Positions 1-7,741 of a stretch of DNA of 15,298 bases are shown piece after piece. The notes below the pieces were generated by a model. The model made no database searches. It was not told where the DNA came from and was given only the letters and a program-made list of their open reading frames with translations. The stretch's first letter is position 1. The number at the start of each line of letters is the position of its first letter. Where the stretch lies: assembly GCA_044508215.1 (NCBI GenBank), contig JBIQID010000072.1, positions 1 through 15,298 of the forward strand, read 5' to 3'. Both the position numbers and the translations under genes were made by a program. The stretch comes from JAEZFI01 sp044508215 (lineage in GTDB: Bacteria; Actinomycetota; Acidimicrobiia; Acidimicrobiales; Microtrichaceae).

Positions 1-628
1 ACACGATCGCGTCGGGCTGGATGCCGCGGCTGCGCAGCTCGGTGACCGAGTGCTGCGTGGGCTTGGTCTTCTGCTCGCCGGACGGACCGATGAACGGGAT
101 GAGCGTCACGTGGACGTAGCAGACGTTCTCACGGCCGACGTCGAGGCGGAACTGCCGGATGGCCTCGAGGAACGGGAGGATCTCGATGTCGCCGACGGTG
201 CCGCCCACCTCGGTGATGACCACGTCGACGTCGTCGTTCACCAGGCGGTTGATGCGCCGCTTGATCTCGTCGGTGATGTGCGGGATGACCTGCACGGTCT
301 TGCCCAGGTAGTCGCCACGCCGCTCGGCGGCCAGCACCGCCTGGTAGATCGAGCCGGTGGTGGCGTTCGAGTCGCGGGTGAGGTGGCAGTCGACGAAGCG
401 CTCGTAGTGGCCCAGGTCGAGGTCGGTCTCGCCGCCGTCGTCGGTGACGAACACCTCGCCGTGCTCGAACGGGTTCATCGTGCCCGGGTCGACGTTGATG
501 TACGGGTCGAGCTTCTGGAGCGTGACCCGGAGGCCCCGGGACTTGAGGAGGCGGCCGAGCGAGCTCGCCGTGAGGCCCTTGCCGAGGGAGCTGGCCACCC
601 CTCCCGTCACGAAGATGTGCTTGGCCAC
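1..628 (-). CDS. pyrG: CTP synthase, N-terminal part (cut by left window edge)
   Basis: This gene encodes cytosolic CTP synthase, which aminates UTP to CTP using ATP and glutamine, the last step of pyrimidine nucleotide synthesis. About 209 codons of the N-terminal synthetase domain are visible. The protein begins MAKHIFVTGGVASSLGKGL, which is the family's ATP-binding loop, and continues with KLDPYINVDPGTMNPFEHGE, DDGGETDLDLGHYERF and EVGGTVGDIE, all near-invariant in PyrG. The glutaminase domain lies outside the window. The start is GTG at 626-628, chosen because a strong ribosome binding site (GAGGAGGA) ends 3 bases upstream and the family consensus begins right there. It follows the MraY-like gene after a 56-bp spacer, so it may have its own promoter besides read-through. 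The position after steA-steB matches the mycobacterial order, but here four extra genes intervene. Identification is certain. Confidence 0.97.
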   Translation of the reverse strand, partial: MAKHIFVTGGVASSLGKGLTASSLGRLLKSRGLRVTLQKLDPYINVDPGTMNPFEHGEVFVTDDGGETDLDLGHYERFVDCHLTRDSNATTGSIYQAVLAAERRGDYLGKTVQVIPHITDEIKRRINRLVNDDVDVVITEVGGTVGDIEILPFLEAIRQFRLDVGRENVCYVHVTLIPFIGPSGEQKTKPTQHSVTELRSRGIQPDAIV

Positions 629-641
629 TGATCCTCCTCGA
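629..641 (-). promoter_or_regulatory. Ribosome binding site of pyrG
   Basis: The minus strand reads GAGGAGGATCA directly before the GTG start codon at 628. This is among the strongest purine-rich Shine-Dalgarno sequences in the window and decides the GTG start. Confidence 0.8.
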
Positions 642-653
642 TCGGCTCGCTCG

Positions 654-659
654 AACCTA
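654..659 (-). promoter_or_regulatory. Possible -10 box for pyrG
   Basis: In the 56-bp spacer between the MraY-like gene and pyrG the minus strand reads TAGGTT, which fits the actinobacterial TAnnnT -10 pattern and would give a leader of roughly 20 nt. No convincing -35 hexamer is seen 16-19 bp upstream, so this is a weak call. pyrG may simply be read from the upstream operon. Confidence 0.25.
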
Positions 660-684
660 GCGCGGCGACGCCCGACATCCGATC

Positions 685-1527
685 TCATGCGCGCCGGTGC
701 GGCGATCCCAGGCGGTCCAACCAGCGCAGCGGGGGCGTGCCATCGATCACACGACTGAACGAGACCACCTCGGACGCAGCGTTCAGCGCCAGCAGGAGGG
801 CGAGCATCGCCCACAGTGCCCAGCCCGAGGTCGTGACGACGATGGTCAAGCCCACCACGGCGCCCACGGCGTTCGACCCGGCGTCGCCCAGCATGTGCTC
901 CTCCCGGAGGTCACCGGGGAGCAGGCCCGCCACGGCGCCCACCGCCACTGCGGGCGCGGTGAGGTAGCCGAGCCGACCCCAGGTGGCGGCGGCGAGGGCG
1001 GCGAACGCGATGAGCGCCACCTTGCCCACCCGCCCGGGCGCACGGTCGAAGAGGTTCGCTGCGTTGGCGGCGAGCGACACGATGGCGGCGTCCCGCAGCA
1101 CCTCGACGGCGCCCCGGTCGGCGAGGCTGCCCACGACCACGATGGCCAGGAGCGGGCCCCCGACCAGCTTCACCATCCCGGTCGTCAGCCGGCCCCGCAG
1201 CAGGGCGTCGATGTGCCCCCGGAACCCGCCCGACTGCCCCACGCCGGCCAGGTCGTCGAGGAGCCCCAGGAACGAGAACCCCGCCACCGCCAGCAGCGTG
1301 GGGATGCCCAGCGCGCCGATCGCGCTCCACCGGAACGACTCGGGTGCCACGGCGACGACCATCACGATCGGCACGACGACGCCCATCGCGGTCGGGAGGA
1401 GGTGGCCCCGGTAGTTCTCCCTCGTGAACACCTCGGACGACATCACGGGTTGGAGGGCGCGTGACAGCGCCCAGGCCAAGAGCCCGCCGACGGCGAACGA
1501 CGAGACCAGGGCGATCAGGCCGTTCAC
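685..1527 (-). CDS. MraY/WecA-type membrane phosphoglycosyltransferase-like protein, divergent
   Basis: This 280-residue polytopic membrane protein belongs to the polyprenyl-phosphate sugar-1-phosphate transferase superfamily (MraY, WecA, TagO). Members move a phospho-sugar from a UDP-sugar to a lipid carrier on the cytoplasmic face. Visible superfamily marks are GHLLPTAMG at about 41-49, the DD pair at 91-92 in FLGLLDD, NLFD at 158-161, and LGDAGSN at 213-219. It is shorter than MraY (about 360). The usual NLxDGLDG motif is replaced by NLFDRAPGRVGK, and the C-terminal histidine loop is absent; the protein ends in a basic tail (SPHRRA). It may be a distinct subfamily with another acceptor, or inactive. 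The GTG start overlaps the upstream stop (GTGA, 1524-1527), with GGAGG 8 bases before it. It is the last gene of the steB-murJ cassette. The superfamily is clear; the substrate is unknown. Confidence 0.8.
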   Translation of the reverse strand: MNGLIALVSSFAVGGLLAWALSRALQPVMSSEVFTRENYRGHLLPTAMGVVVPIVMVVAVAPESFRWSAIGALGIPTLLAVAGFSFLGLLDDLAGVGQSGGFRGHIDALLRGRLTTGMVKLVGGPLLAIVVVGSLADRGAVEVLRDAAIVSLAANAANLFDRAPGRVGKVALIAFAALAAATWGRLGYLTAPAVAVGAVAGLLPGDLREEHMLGDAGSNAVGAVVGLTIVVTTSGWALWAMLALLLALNAASEVVSFSRVIDGTPPLRWLDRLGSPHRRA

Positions 1528-3926
1528 CGCGCCCGCCTCCGTGGGAACCGTGCGAGCGGCGCGACCGCCGAACCGCCGGCCTCGTCCGTGCCGCCACCAC
1601 CGCCGTCCTCGCCGTCAACGCTGCCGGGATCGCCTTCTGCACCCACCAGCGCCACCCCGGGCGCGCCCGCCGACCGCAGGCGCACCCCCCGCCGGCGCCG
1701 GGCGTCCAGCTCGACCGCGATGTGGGTCGACCACGGCAGGGCGACGGCGAGCATCACGGCCGGCATCGACACGCCCGAGTCGTTGAAGAGCATGGCCCCC
1801 ACGCCGAGCGACAGGCCGGCGATCCCGAACGCCCGGTAGCCCCAGTGGTTGGCGTTCACCAGCACGATCGTCCGGTTGGGGCGCCAGGTGATGTAGGCGA
1901 AGTAGACGAGTGCCGCCGGGATGATCCACGCCCAGATCGTCGAGAAGACGTCCAGGTTCGTGGCGATCTTCCGTTCGATGACCTGCCCCACGCCGCTCGA
2001 CACCGCCTTCGAGGCGAACCGGCCGAGGTGGGTGCGGTCGTCCGCCGGCCGCGCCAGGTCGATGAGCGTGAACACGCCGAGGACCGCCAGCGCCGCTGCC
2101 AGCGACAGGGCGATGGCACGCACGCGGATCCGGACACGTGCGAGCAGCAGCACGCAGAGCACGGCCGCCGGGGTCAGCGCCAGGACGCCGCCCACGTCGG
2201 ACCCGAGGCCCGGAGCTCCGTCCACCACCACCGAGATCGCGAAGACGGCCGAGGCGGCCCCGAGGAACCAACCGGGTGGACGCCCGCTGCGGCTGGGACC
2301 GACGAGGTCGTAGGCGCCGCACACCACGGCGATCGCCGCGATGCCGAGCAGCGAGAACGCCTGGTTGCCGAACCCGGCGAAGCGCCCCGCCACCACCGGG
2401 GAGTAGCCGAACAACGTGTCGATCTGCAGGCGGGCACCGGTGCACACGTCGACCACCAGCACCAGCCACAGCGCGGCCATGATCACGAGCGGGCCCACGC
2501 GGGGCCGTGCGCGGGTCGCGAGGGCAGCCGCGGCTGCGCCCAGCGCTGCGGCTCCGTACACGGCCGTCCCGAGCTGCACCGGGGTGAGGTGCTGGAGGGG
2601 CAGCGCGCCGGCGAGGAACGCCACGGGCGGCACCGCCAGGATCCACATGGAGAGGCGGGCCACCCACCGGGTGAGCCGGGGGTACCGCGAGAGGCACAGG
2701 ATCGCGAGGGCGAGGTCGATCACCACCAGCCCCACGAACACCACCGCGAACGGCCCGAACGTCCGGTCCCGCAGCTCGGCCCGCGCCGAGGCGTCGACCA
2801 GCACGTCCACCTTCTCGTCGAAGGCGAGGGGGTCGGCGACCGAGGTGACCGCCGTGGGCTCCATCCCGGTGGGGATCCCGACCCCGAGCCGTTCGAGCAC
2901 CGTGGGAGCGACGTCCGTCAGGGCCACGTACCGGGCGCGGCGAGTGGTGCCCGACGACGCCCAGCCCGGCTCCACCCGCGGGCCCGCCACGGCGAAGACA
3001 GTGAGCTGCTCGTCGCCGGCGGGAGGGTCGGGTGCCACCACCATCACGGTGTCGCGACCCAAGTCGACCTCCGACAGGACGGCGTCGACGAGGGCGTCCT
3101 CCCTGCGCAGCGCCTCCTGGTAGAGCTCGTTGCCACGCTCGACGCTCGTGTTCGGGCGCTCCGCCTCGGCCCGGGCGAGGTCGCTCAGCTCCACGAGGAG
3201 CACGTCGGAGCGGCCCAGCTCCCGCCGGACGGCGTCGACGGCCACGTCCAGCTGCGTGCGGACGCCGAACGGCGCCCCCGCATCGACCTCCAGCAGCTCG
3301 GGGCCCACGGTCCCGGCACCCAGCGCGCCGTGCGCGTCCACCCCGAACAGCGCGGCGTGCCGGCGGGTCACGTCGTGCACCGACTGGCCCGCGTTGCCCA
3401 CCACCGCCACACGGCGCCCGGCGTCGGCGAGGGCGTCCCCGAGCGCCCCGACCTTCGTGCCGTAGCGCTCCGCGTCGTTGGCGGATCGGAGCCGGGGCAC
3501 GTTCACCGCGAGCAGCGGGGCGTCGCTCTCGATCCCGGCGAGGCGCCGGAAGACCTGCTCTCCCGTCTCCCCGTTCCAGACCTCGTCGCGTCCGAGCACC
3601 ACCCCGTCGCGATCCGTGCTGTCGTCGCCCACGGCCCGGTTGCCGCTGCCCATCGTGAGGTAGGCCGGCGACGGCCCGGTCTCCACCGCGGCGGTGCGCA
3701 CCGACAGCGACGCCAGCGCCGACCGTTCGAACAACCGGCCCAGCGCCGGCGTGGGTGATGACCGGAACCGCTCCCAGGTGAGGTGCGGCACCGACACGAC
3801 CACCACACGACCGCGGTCGGGGTCGGGGGACGGGTCCTCCTGCGCCGACGCCCAGCCCGGAGCCACCAGCAATGCGGCGGCCACGAGCAGCAGCACCACG
3901 CCGCCGATCGGTCGGGGCGACCTCAC
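1524..3926 (-). CDS. Alkaline-phosphatase-like extracytoplasmic domain fused to 11-TM membrane domain, function unknown
   Basis: This is an 800-residue membrane protein. Residues 1-29 look like a signal peptide ending near ASAQE. Residues 40-350 resemble the alkaline phosphatase/phosphodiesterase fold: a first strand RVVVVSVPHLTW, then TPALGRLFERSALASLSVRT, TGPSPAYLTMGSGNRA around 83-98, and a closing stretch LTVFAVAGPRV...TDVAPTVLERLGV near 308-349. The first strand lacks the metal-binding Asp normally found there, so catalysis is doubtful. Residues 390-740 hold about 11 hydrophobic segments, with GRFAGFGNQAFSLLG at 514-528 and FNDSGVSMPAVML at 714-726 between or within helices. The last 55 residues are Gly/Glu-rich and end in basic FPRRRAR, predicted cytoplasmic. 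It overlaps both neighbours by GTGA. It could modify or transfer a lipid-linked glycan outside the membrane; this is inference from context only. Confidence 0.85.
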   Translation of the reverse strand: MRSPRPIGGVVLLLVAAALLVAPGWASAQEDPSPDPDRGRVVVVSVPHLTWERFRSSPTPALGRLFERSALASLSVRTAAVETGPSPAYLTMGSGNRAVGDDSTDRDGVVLGRDEVWNGETGEQVFRRLAGIESDAPLLAVNVPRLRSANDAERYGTKVGALGDALADAGRRVAVVGNAGQSVHDVTRRHAALFGVDAHGALGAGTVGPELLEVDAGAPFGVRTQLDVAVDAVRRELGRSDVLLVELSDLARAEAERPNTSVERGNELYQEALRREDALVDAVLSEVDLGRDTVMVVAPDPPAGDEQLTVFAVAGPRVEPGWASSGTTRRARYVALTDVAPTVLERLGVGIPTGMEPTAVTSVADPLAFDEKVDVLVDASARAELRDRTFGPFAVVFVGLVVIDLALAILCLSRYPRLTRWVARLSMWILAVPPVAFLAGALPLQHLTPVQLGTAVYGAAALGAAAAALATRARPRVGPLVIMAALWLVLVVDVCTGARLQIDTLFGYSPVVAGRFAGFGNQAFSLLGIAAIAVVCGAYDLVGPSRSGRPPGWFLGAASAVFAISVVVDGAPGLGSDVGGVLALTPAAVLCVLLLARVRIRVRAIALSLAAALAVLGVFTLIDLARPADDRTHLGRFASKAVSSGVGQVIERKIATNLDVFSTIWAWIIPAALVYFAYITWRPNRTIVLVNANHWGYRAFGIAGLSLGVGAMLFNDSGVSMPAVMLAVALPWSTHIAVELDARRRRGVRLRSAGAPGVALVGAEGDPGSVDGEDGGGGGTDEAGGSAVAPLARFPRRRAR

Positions 3927-5011
3927 CGCCCGACCGTCCGGCGGTACACGTCGGCCACCTCGGCGGTCAGGCGGTCGGGATCGAAGCGCGCCACCGACTC
4001 GGCGCGGAGCCGCTCACCCGCCCGCCGGGCTCCCTCGATGTCGCCGAGCAGAGCGACCATCCCCCGGGCGAGACCCGCAGCGTCGCCGACGTCCACCACG
4101 GACCCGGTCGAGCCGTCGGTGACCACCGTGGAGACGATACCGACGTCGGTGGTCACCACGGGCGTGCCCAAGATGGCGGCCTCGGGCACCACGATCGGGA
4201 TCGCCTCCCAGATCGAGCTGAGCGCCACCACGTCCGCCGCCTCCATCGGGCCGGTCGCCGGGTGGCGCGACCCCACGAGCCGCAGCGACTCCCCCACCCC
4301 CGCCCGGTCGATCGCGGCCTGGACCTCCGAGCGGGAGGGGCCCTCGCCGACCACCACGGCCCGAGCGTCGGGGACCTGGGCGGAGGCCTGCCGCCACGCC
4401 TCGACGAACGTCAGCAGGTCCTTCTGCGGGTGCAGCCGTGCCACCACCACGACGAGCGGCGTGTCGACGTCGACCCCGAGGTCCGCACGCACGGCCGCCC
4501 GATCAACCCCGGGCTCGGGCAGCGGGAACGCCGGCACGACCACGCTGCGGCGCTCTGGCGGCAGCACCGCCGAGAAGTGCTCGTCGATCGCCGCCGACGG
4601 CGAGATCAGGTGGTCGACCCTGCGCACCAGCTCGCGTTCGAGGATCCGGAGCAGCCGCCCCTTCGGACCGTCGTCGAGCACCAGGTTGTGGGCGGTCAGC
4701 ACCACCGGCCGACGGGGGCGGGAGGCCACCGCGGTCCAGCCGGCCTTGAGGCCGTGGGCGTGCACCACGTCCACGTCCCCGACGGACCCCAACTGCTTCG
4801 CCGCACGCCGCAGCCCGCCCGGCGACAGGCCACCGGGGACATCGACGCGGACGTCCACCGGCCGATCGCCGAGGGCGCCTTCGGGCCCGGCCACGACGGC
4901 GTCGACACCCACCGCGTCGAGCCGTGCCGTCAGCTCCGCGACGTGGGTGCGGATGCCGCCCTCGGCGGGGCCCATCAGCTCCACGGCGCGCAACGGTCGC
5001 TCGCCGCTCAC
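3923..5011 (-). CDS. GT-B fold glycosyltransferase, family 4 type
   Basis: This 362-residue cytoplasmic or membrane-associated protein is predicted to transfer a sugar from a nucleotide-sugar to a lipid-linked or other acceptor. The N-terminal domain has the glycine-rich acceptor loop MGPAEGGIRTHV at 13-24, VVHAHGLKAGWTA at 82-94 and VLTAHN at 104-109. The C-terminal donor domain has VVVVARLHPQKDLLTFVEAW (187-206), VVGEGPSRSEV (220-230) and the E-x7-E pair E269/E277 in WEAIPIVVPEAAILGTPVV. The open frame extends far upstream through murJ, but the GTG at 5009-5011 is chosen: it overlaps the murJ stop as GTGA, has GGGAGG 8 bases upstream and begins just before the first strand. It sits between a flippase gene and the AP-like membrane protein, which suggests a role in building a lipid-linked glycan. 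The acceptor and sugar cannot be read from sequence. Confidence 0.9.
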   Translation of the reverse strand: MSGERPLRAVELMGPAEGGIRTHVAELTARLDAVGVDAVVAGPEGALGDRPVDVRVDVPGGLSPGGLRRAAKQLGSVGDVDVVHAHGLKAGWTAVASRPRRPVVLTAHNLVLDDGPKGRLLRILERELVRRVDHLISPSAAIDEHFSAVLPPERRSVVVPAFPLPEPGVDRAAVRADLGVDVDTPLVVVVARLHPQKDLLTFVEAWRQASAQVPDARAVVVGEGPSRSEVQAAIDRAGVGESLRLVGSRHPATGPMEAADVVALSSIWEAIPIVVPEAAILGTPVVTTDVGIVSTVVTDGSTGSVVDVGDAAGLARGMVALLGDIEGARRAGERLRAESVARFDPDRLTAEVADVYRRTVGR

Positions 5012-6648
5012 CGCCGGAACCTCCCGGGGTCGGCCCCGTACGAACGCAGCAGGGCCGCGGGGCGCACGCGGCTCAGGAGGAGGTGCGATGCGACCACCAC
5101 GACGACTGCGATGACGCCGCCGGCCACCGCGACCCCGACCCGGGCCACGAACCCACCGGGGTCCACCGCCAGCCACACGAGGCGGGCCAGGCCGGCCGTC
5201 ACCACCGCAGCGAGGGCCGTCACCGCCACCGGTCCCCACGGACCCAGCGGCCCGTGCACGTCCCTTGCGCGCATGCGGCGATCGACGATCACGCCCAACA
5301 CCGTCGCACCCAGCAGCATCACCGCGCTGTGGGCGAAGCCGATCACCGCGACCAGCCACCGGCCCTCCACGTGGGGGGCGACGGCGAGGATCGCGAGGCA
5401 TCCGGCGGCCACCGCGCCCACGTTCACGTAGGTCGGCGTGCGCATGTCGCCCATGGCGTAGCAGGCACGGGTGAACAGGAGGAGCAGGCCGAACCCGATG
5501 ATCCCGGGTGCGAAGCCCACGACGGCCAGGGCGATCTCGGGCGCACGCTCCGCGGGGGCACCGTGGACGACCAGCCGCACCACGGGCTCGGCCAGCGCGA
5601 TGAGCAGGCCCGTCACCGGAAGCGTGAGGAGGGCGATCGAGCGCACCCCACCGGAGAGCGTCTCGCTGAAGCGCTCCCACGCCCCGGCGGTGGCATCGCG
5701 GGCGAGGCTCGGGAACCGAGTGGTCATCACCGGCACCGAGCCCACGGAGTGCGGCAGCAGGAACAGGGTCCATGCGAGCTGGTACACGGCGACCGCTCCC
5801 TCCCGGCGGTTCGCGGCGTGGAGCATCACGACCAGCAGGATCTGCGTCGCCGACAGGAAGAGCGCGGCCCACATGCCGTCGCCGGCGAGGCGGCGGACGA
5901 CGGGATGGCGCCAGTCCAGGTTCGGCCGGATCGGGAACCGTCGGGCCGCCGCGGCGACGGGGAGGGCGCAGAACGCCACGACCCCCGCGGTGGTCCCTCC
6001 GGCGAGCACCCACAGCTCGGCGGTGCTGAGGTCGAGCGACGGCGCCCGTCCCGCCAGCAGGGCGGCGAACCAGAGGTACGCGCCGATCACCACCACGTTG
6101 TTCACCACGGGGGCGACGGCTGGGATGACGAAGCGGTCGGTGGAGTTGAGGAGTGCCGTCGCCACCACGTTCGCCGCGTACAGCACCATCTGCGGCAGGA
6201 AGAACCACAGCATCACCGCGCCGAGGTCGATCGCCTGGTCGCGGATGGCCGGGTCGCTCACGTCCGAGAGGAAGAGGCCCATGATCGGCCGGGCGAGGAT
6301 CATCCCGATCGCCGCCAGCACGCCGAGCCCCAGCCCGGTCAGGCCGATCACCGCACCGGCGACGTGGCCCGTCTCCCGGTCGTCGCCGCGGTCCACGGTG
6401 GCGACCAGCGCCGGCACCAGCACCGCCTGGAGCGCGCCGGCGGCGAGCAGTTCGAACACGACGTTCGGCACGGTGTTCGCCGTCTGGTAGGTGTTCGCCA
6501 GGTAGGTGACGCCGAGGACGTTCGTGACCACCACGGTGCGGAGGAACCCGGTCCCCCTCGACACGGCGGTGACCGCCGCCATGGCTCCGGTGGCCCGGCT
6601 GAGGGCCTGCTGGCCGGGCGCCGGGCGCGCTGGGGCGCCTGCGCTCAC
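5008..6648 (-). CDS. murJ: MurJ/MviN-family lipid II flippase
   Basis: This 546-residue protein of the MOP exporter superfamily has about 14 predicted membrane segments, near the usual MurJ length. MurJ moves lipid II, the peptidoglycan precursor, to the outer face of the membrane. The N-terminus carries the family stretch SRGTGFLRTVVVTNVLG followed by NTVPNVVFELLAAGALQAV, and a second family region, LFTRACYAMGDMRTPTYVNV, lies about two thirds along. Aligned by eye to E. coli MurJ, the positions of D39 and R52 hold Asn and Phe; the Arg of the GFxR stretch is kept. The 'PNVVFELLAxGAL' form is, as I recall, common in actinobacterial MurJ. The GTG start overlaps the steB stop as GTGA; no strong ribosome site is visible, so translation is probably coupled. 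It may be the main MurJ or a paralogue dedicated to the neighbouring glycosyltransferase. Confidence 0.93.
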   Translation of the reverse strand: MSAGAPARPAPGQQALSRATGAMAAVTAVSRGTGFLRTVVVTNVLGVTYLANTYQTANTVPNVVFELLAAGALQAVLVPALVATVDRGDDRETGHVAGAVIGLTGLGLGVLAAIGMILARPIMGLFLSDVSDPAIRDQAIDLGAVMLWFFLPQMVLYAANVVATALLNSTDRFVIPAVAPVVNNVVVIGAYLWFAALLAGRAPSLDLSTAELWVLAGGTTAGVVAFCALPVAAAARRFPIRPNLDWRHPVVRRLAGDGMWAALFLSATQILLVVMLHAANRREGAVAVYQLAWTLFLLPHSVGSVPVMTTRFPSLARDATAGAWERFSETLSGGVRSIALLTLPVTGLLIALAEPVVRLVVHGAPAERAPEIALAVVGFAPGIIGFGLLLLFTRACYAMGDMRTPTYVNVGAVAAGCLAILAVAPHVEGRWLVAVIGFAHSAVMLLGATVLGVIVDRRMRARDVHGPLGPWGPVAVTALAAVVTAGLARLVWLAVDPGGFVARVGVAVAGGVIAVVVVVASHLLLSRVRPAALLRSYGADPGRFRR

Positions 6649-7733
6649 GACGGCGGGAACGCGCTGGTGGCGCTCTCCGTGATGCCGTAGGCGCCGGTGG
6701 CCTCGGCGGGCGGCATGCCGAGCAGCCGGAGGAGGGCGAAGCGTCCGAACGGCTGGTCGAGCGCGTCGATGCTGGCGATCGCCTCCGACACCGCTGTGTC
6801 CTCACGGAGCGGCTCGACGAAGGCGCCGCGGAGCGACGGCTCGGCGATCGAGCGCTGGATCAGGTCGGTCGACGCGGCAGCGTCCAACATCTCACACGCC
6901 ACGACCCGCCCCGGCATCCGCTCGGCCAGCTCAGCCGCCAGCTTGCGGAGCGCTTCGTGCTGGTGCTCCTCGGCGCCCTCGCCCGACACGATCACCACGC
7001 GGAGCGGCTGATCGGTGATGAGCGGCCCGGGAGCGACGCTCCCCTGCACCGACCAGGTCAGCATGCCCGCCGAGGTCAGCCGCTCGAGCAGCGTCGCCGC
7101 CTGCGCGCCCGGTTCTGGGAGGGTGGTCGTGGTGGTCACCGGGGCGCCGTCGGGCGGCTGCTCGCCCTGCTCCGGCGGCGCCTCGTCGGAGTCCGGTCCG
7201 GGTGCGTCCGGGCCCGGGTCGGGTGCTCCGCCGACCGTCCCGAGGGTCTCCCCCAGCTGCTCGGTGGCCAGATCGAGGACCACCTCGGCCGCGGCGTCGG
7301 CGTCGGCGCCCACGGCTTCTGCCACTGCAGTGCGGACGCCGAGGTCGACCAGCTCGGCGCGTGGCTCCCACCACACCACTCCGGCGAGGGTGGCACCGGC
7401 GGCCCCGAGGTCGCTCTGCACGGTGTCCACACCCTCGGGCGACACGCCACGCGCGGCGATCACGAGCACCTGGTCGGCGACGGTCCCGTCGAGCAGGGCG
7501 CGCATCGGACCGCCGGCGAACTCGGCGGTGACCTCGTCCATGCGTTCGGCGTGGGCGCGCAGGGCGTCGTTCTCCGCGCCACGTTCGGCGATCTTCTCCT
7601 CGAGGCTGCGCTGGGTGTTCGTGAGCGACCCGACGGTGGCCCGATCGAGGAGGCTCGACCCCATGAAGATCCCGATCGCGAGCGACAGGAAGACCGCGGT
7701 GATCGAGACGATGTGGAACCGGATGTTGACCAT
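6645..7733 (-). CDS. steB: SteB/MctB-like single-pass envelope protein (DUF3186 type)
   Basis: This 362-residue protein has a short cytoplasmic start (MVNIRFHIVS), one membrane helix at about 8-28 (ITAVFLSLAIGIFMGSSLL), a coiled coil at about 33-70, and an extracytoplasmic domain. It matches the family of Rv1698 (MctB) of M. tuberculosis and SteB of Corynebacterium glutamicum. SteB forms a complex with SteA that controls cell separation; Rv1698 has also been described as a copper channel-like protein, and databases often label the family 'copper transporter'. Residues 169-207 form an unusual Pro/Asp/Glu/Thr-rich linker with a run of threonines (VTTTTTLPEPG) that splits the outer domain in two. 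The ATG at 7731-7733 is chosen because the family starts MVNIRFHIVS; the frame stays open far upstream inside steA. The gap to the steA stop is 8 bp. Confidence 0.9.
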   Translation of the reverse strand: MVNIRFHIVSITAVFLSLAIGIFMGSSLLDRATVGSLTNTQRSLEEKIAERGAENDALRAHAERMDEVTAEFAGGPMRALLDGTVADQVLVIAARGVSPEGVDTVQSDLGAAGATLAGVVWWEPRAELVDLGVRTAVAEAVGADADAAAEVVLDLATEQLGETLGTVGGAPDPGPDAPGPDSDEAPPEQGEQPPDGAPVTTTTTLPEPGAQAATLLERLTSAGMLTWSVQGSVAPGPLITDQPLRVVIVSGEGAEEHQHEALRKLAAELAERMPGRVVACEMLDAAASTDLIQRSIAEPSLRGAFVEPLREDTAVSEAIASIDALDQPFGRFALLRLLGMPPAEATGAYGITESATSAFPPS

Positions 7734-7741
7734 CGAGGGGC

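Noticed and set aside
1461..3758. 765-codon open frame on the plus strand, and other very long plus-strand frames (for example 10406-13093)
   Set aside because: They are antisense to well-identified minus-strand genes and encode Arg/His/Pro/Gly-rich sequence with no domain; high-GC DNA lacks stops in the shadow frames.
3923..6805. 960-codon minus-strand frame suggesting a large fusion protein ending in a glycosyltransferase
   Set aside because: The part upstream of 5011 is an out-of-frame reading of murJ and is Arg/Pro-rich; the glycosyltransferase start at 5011 is supported by GTGA overlap and a ribosome site.
6645..7733. Copper transporter as the function of the SteB-like gene
   Set aside because: A single membrane helix and no Met/His/Cys-rich metal sites are seen; the label derives from Rv1698 work, and the SteB role fits the context better, though copper handling cannot be excluded.
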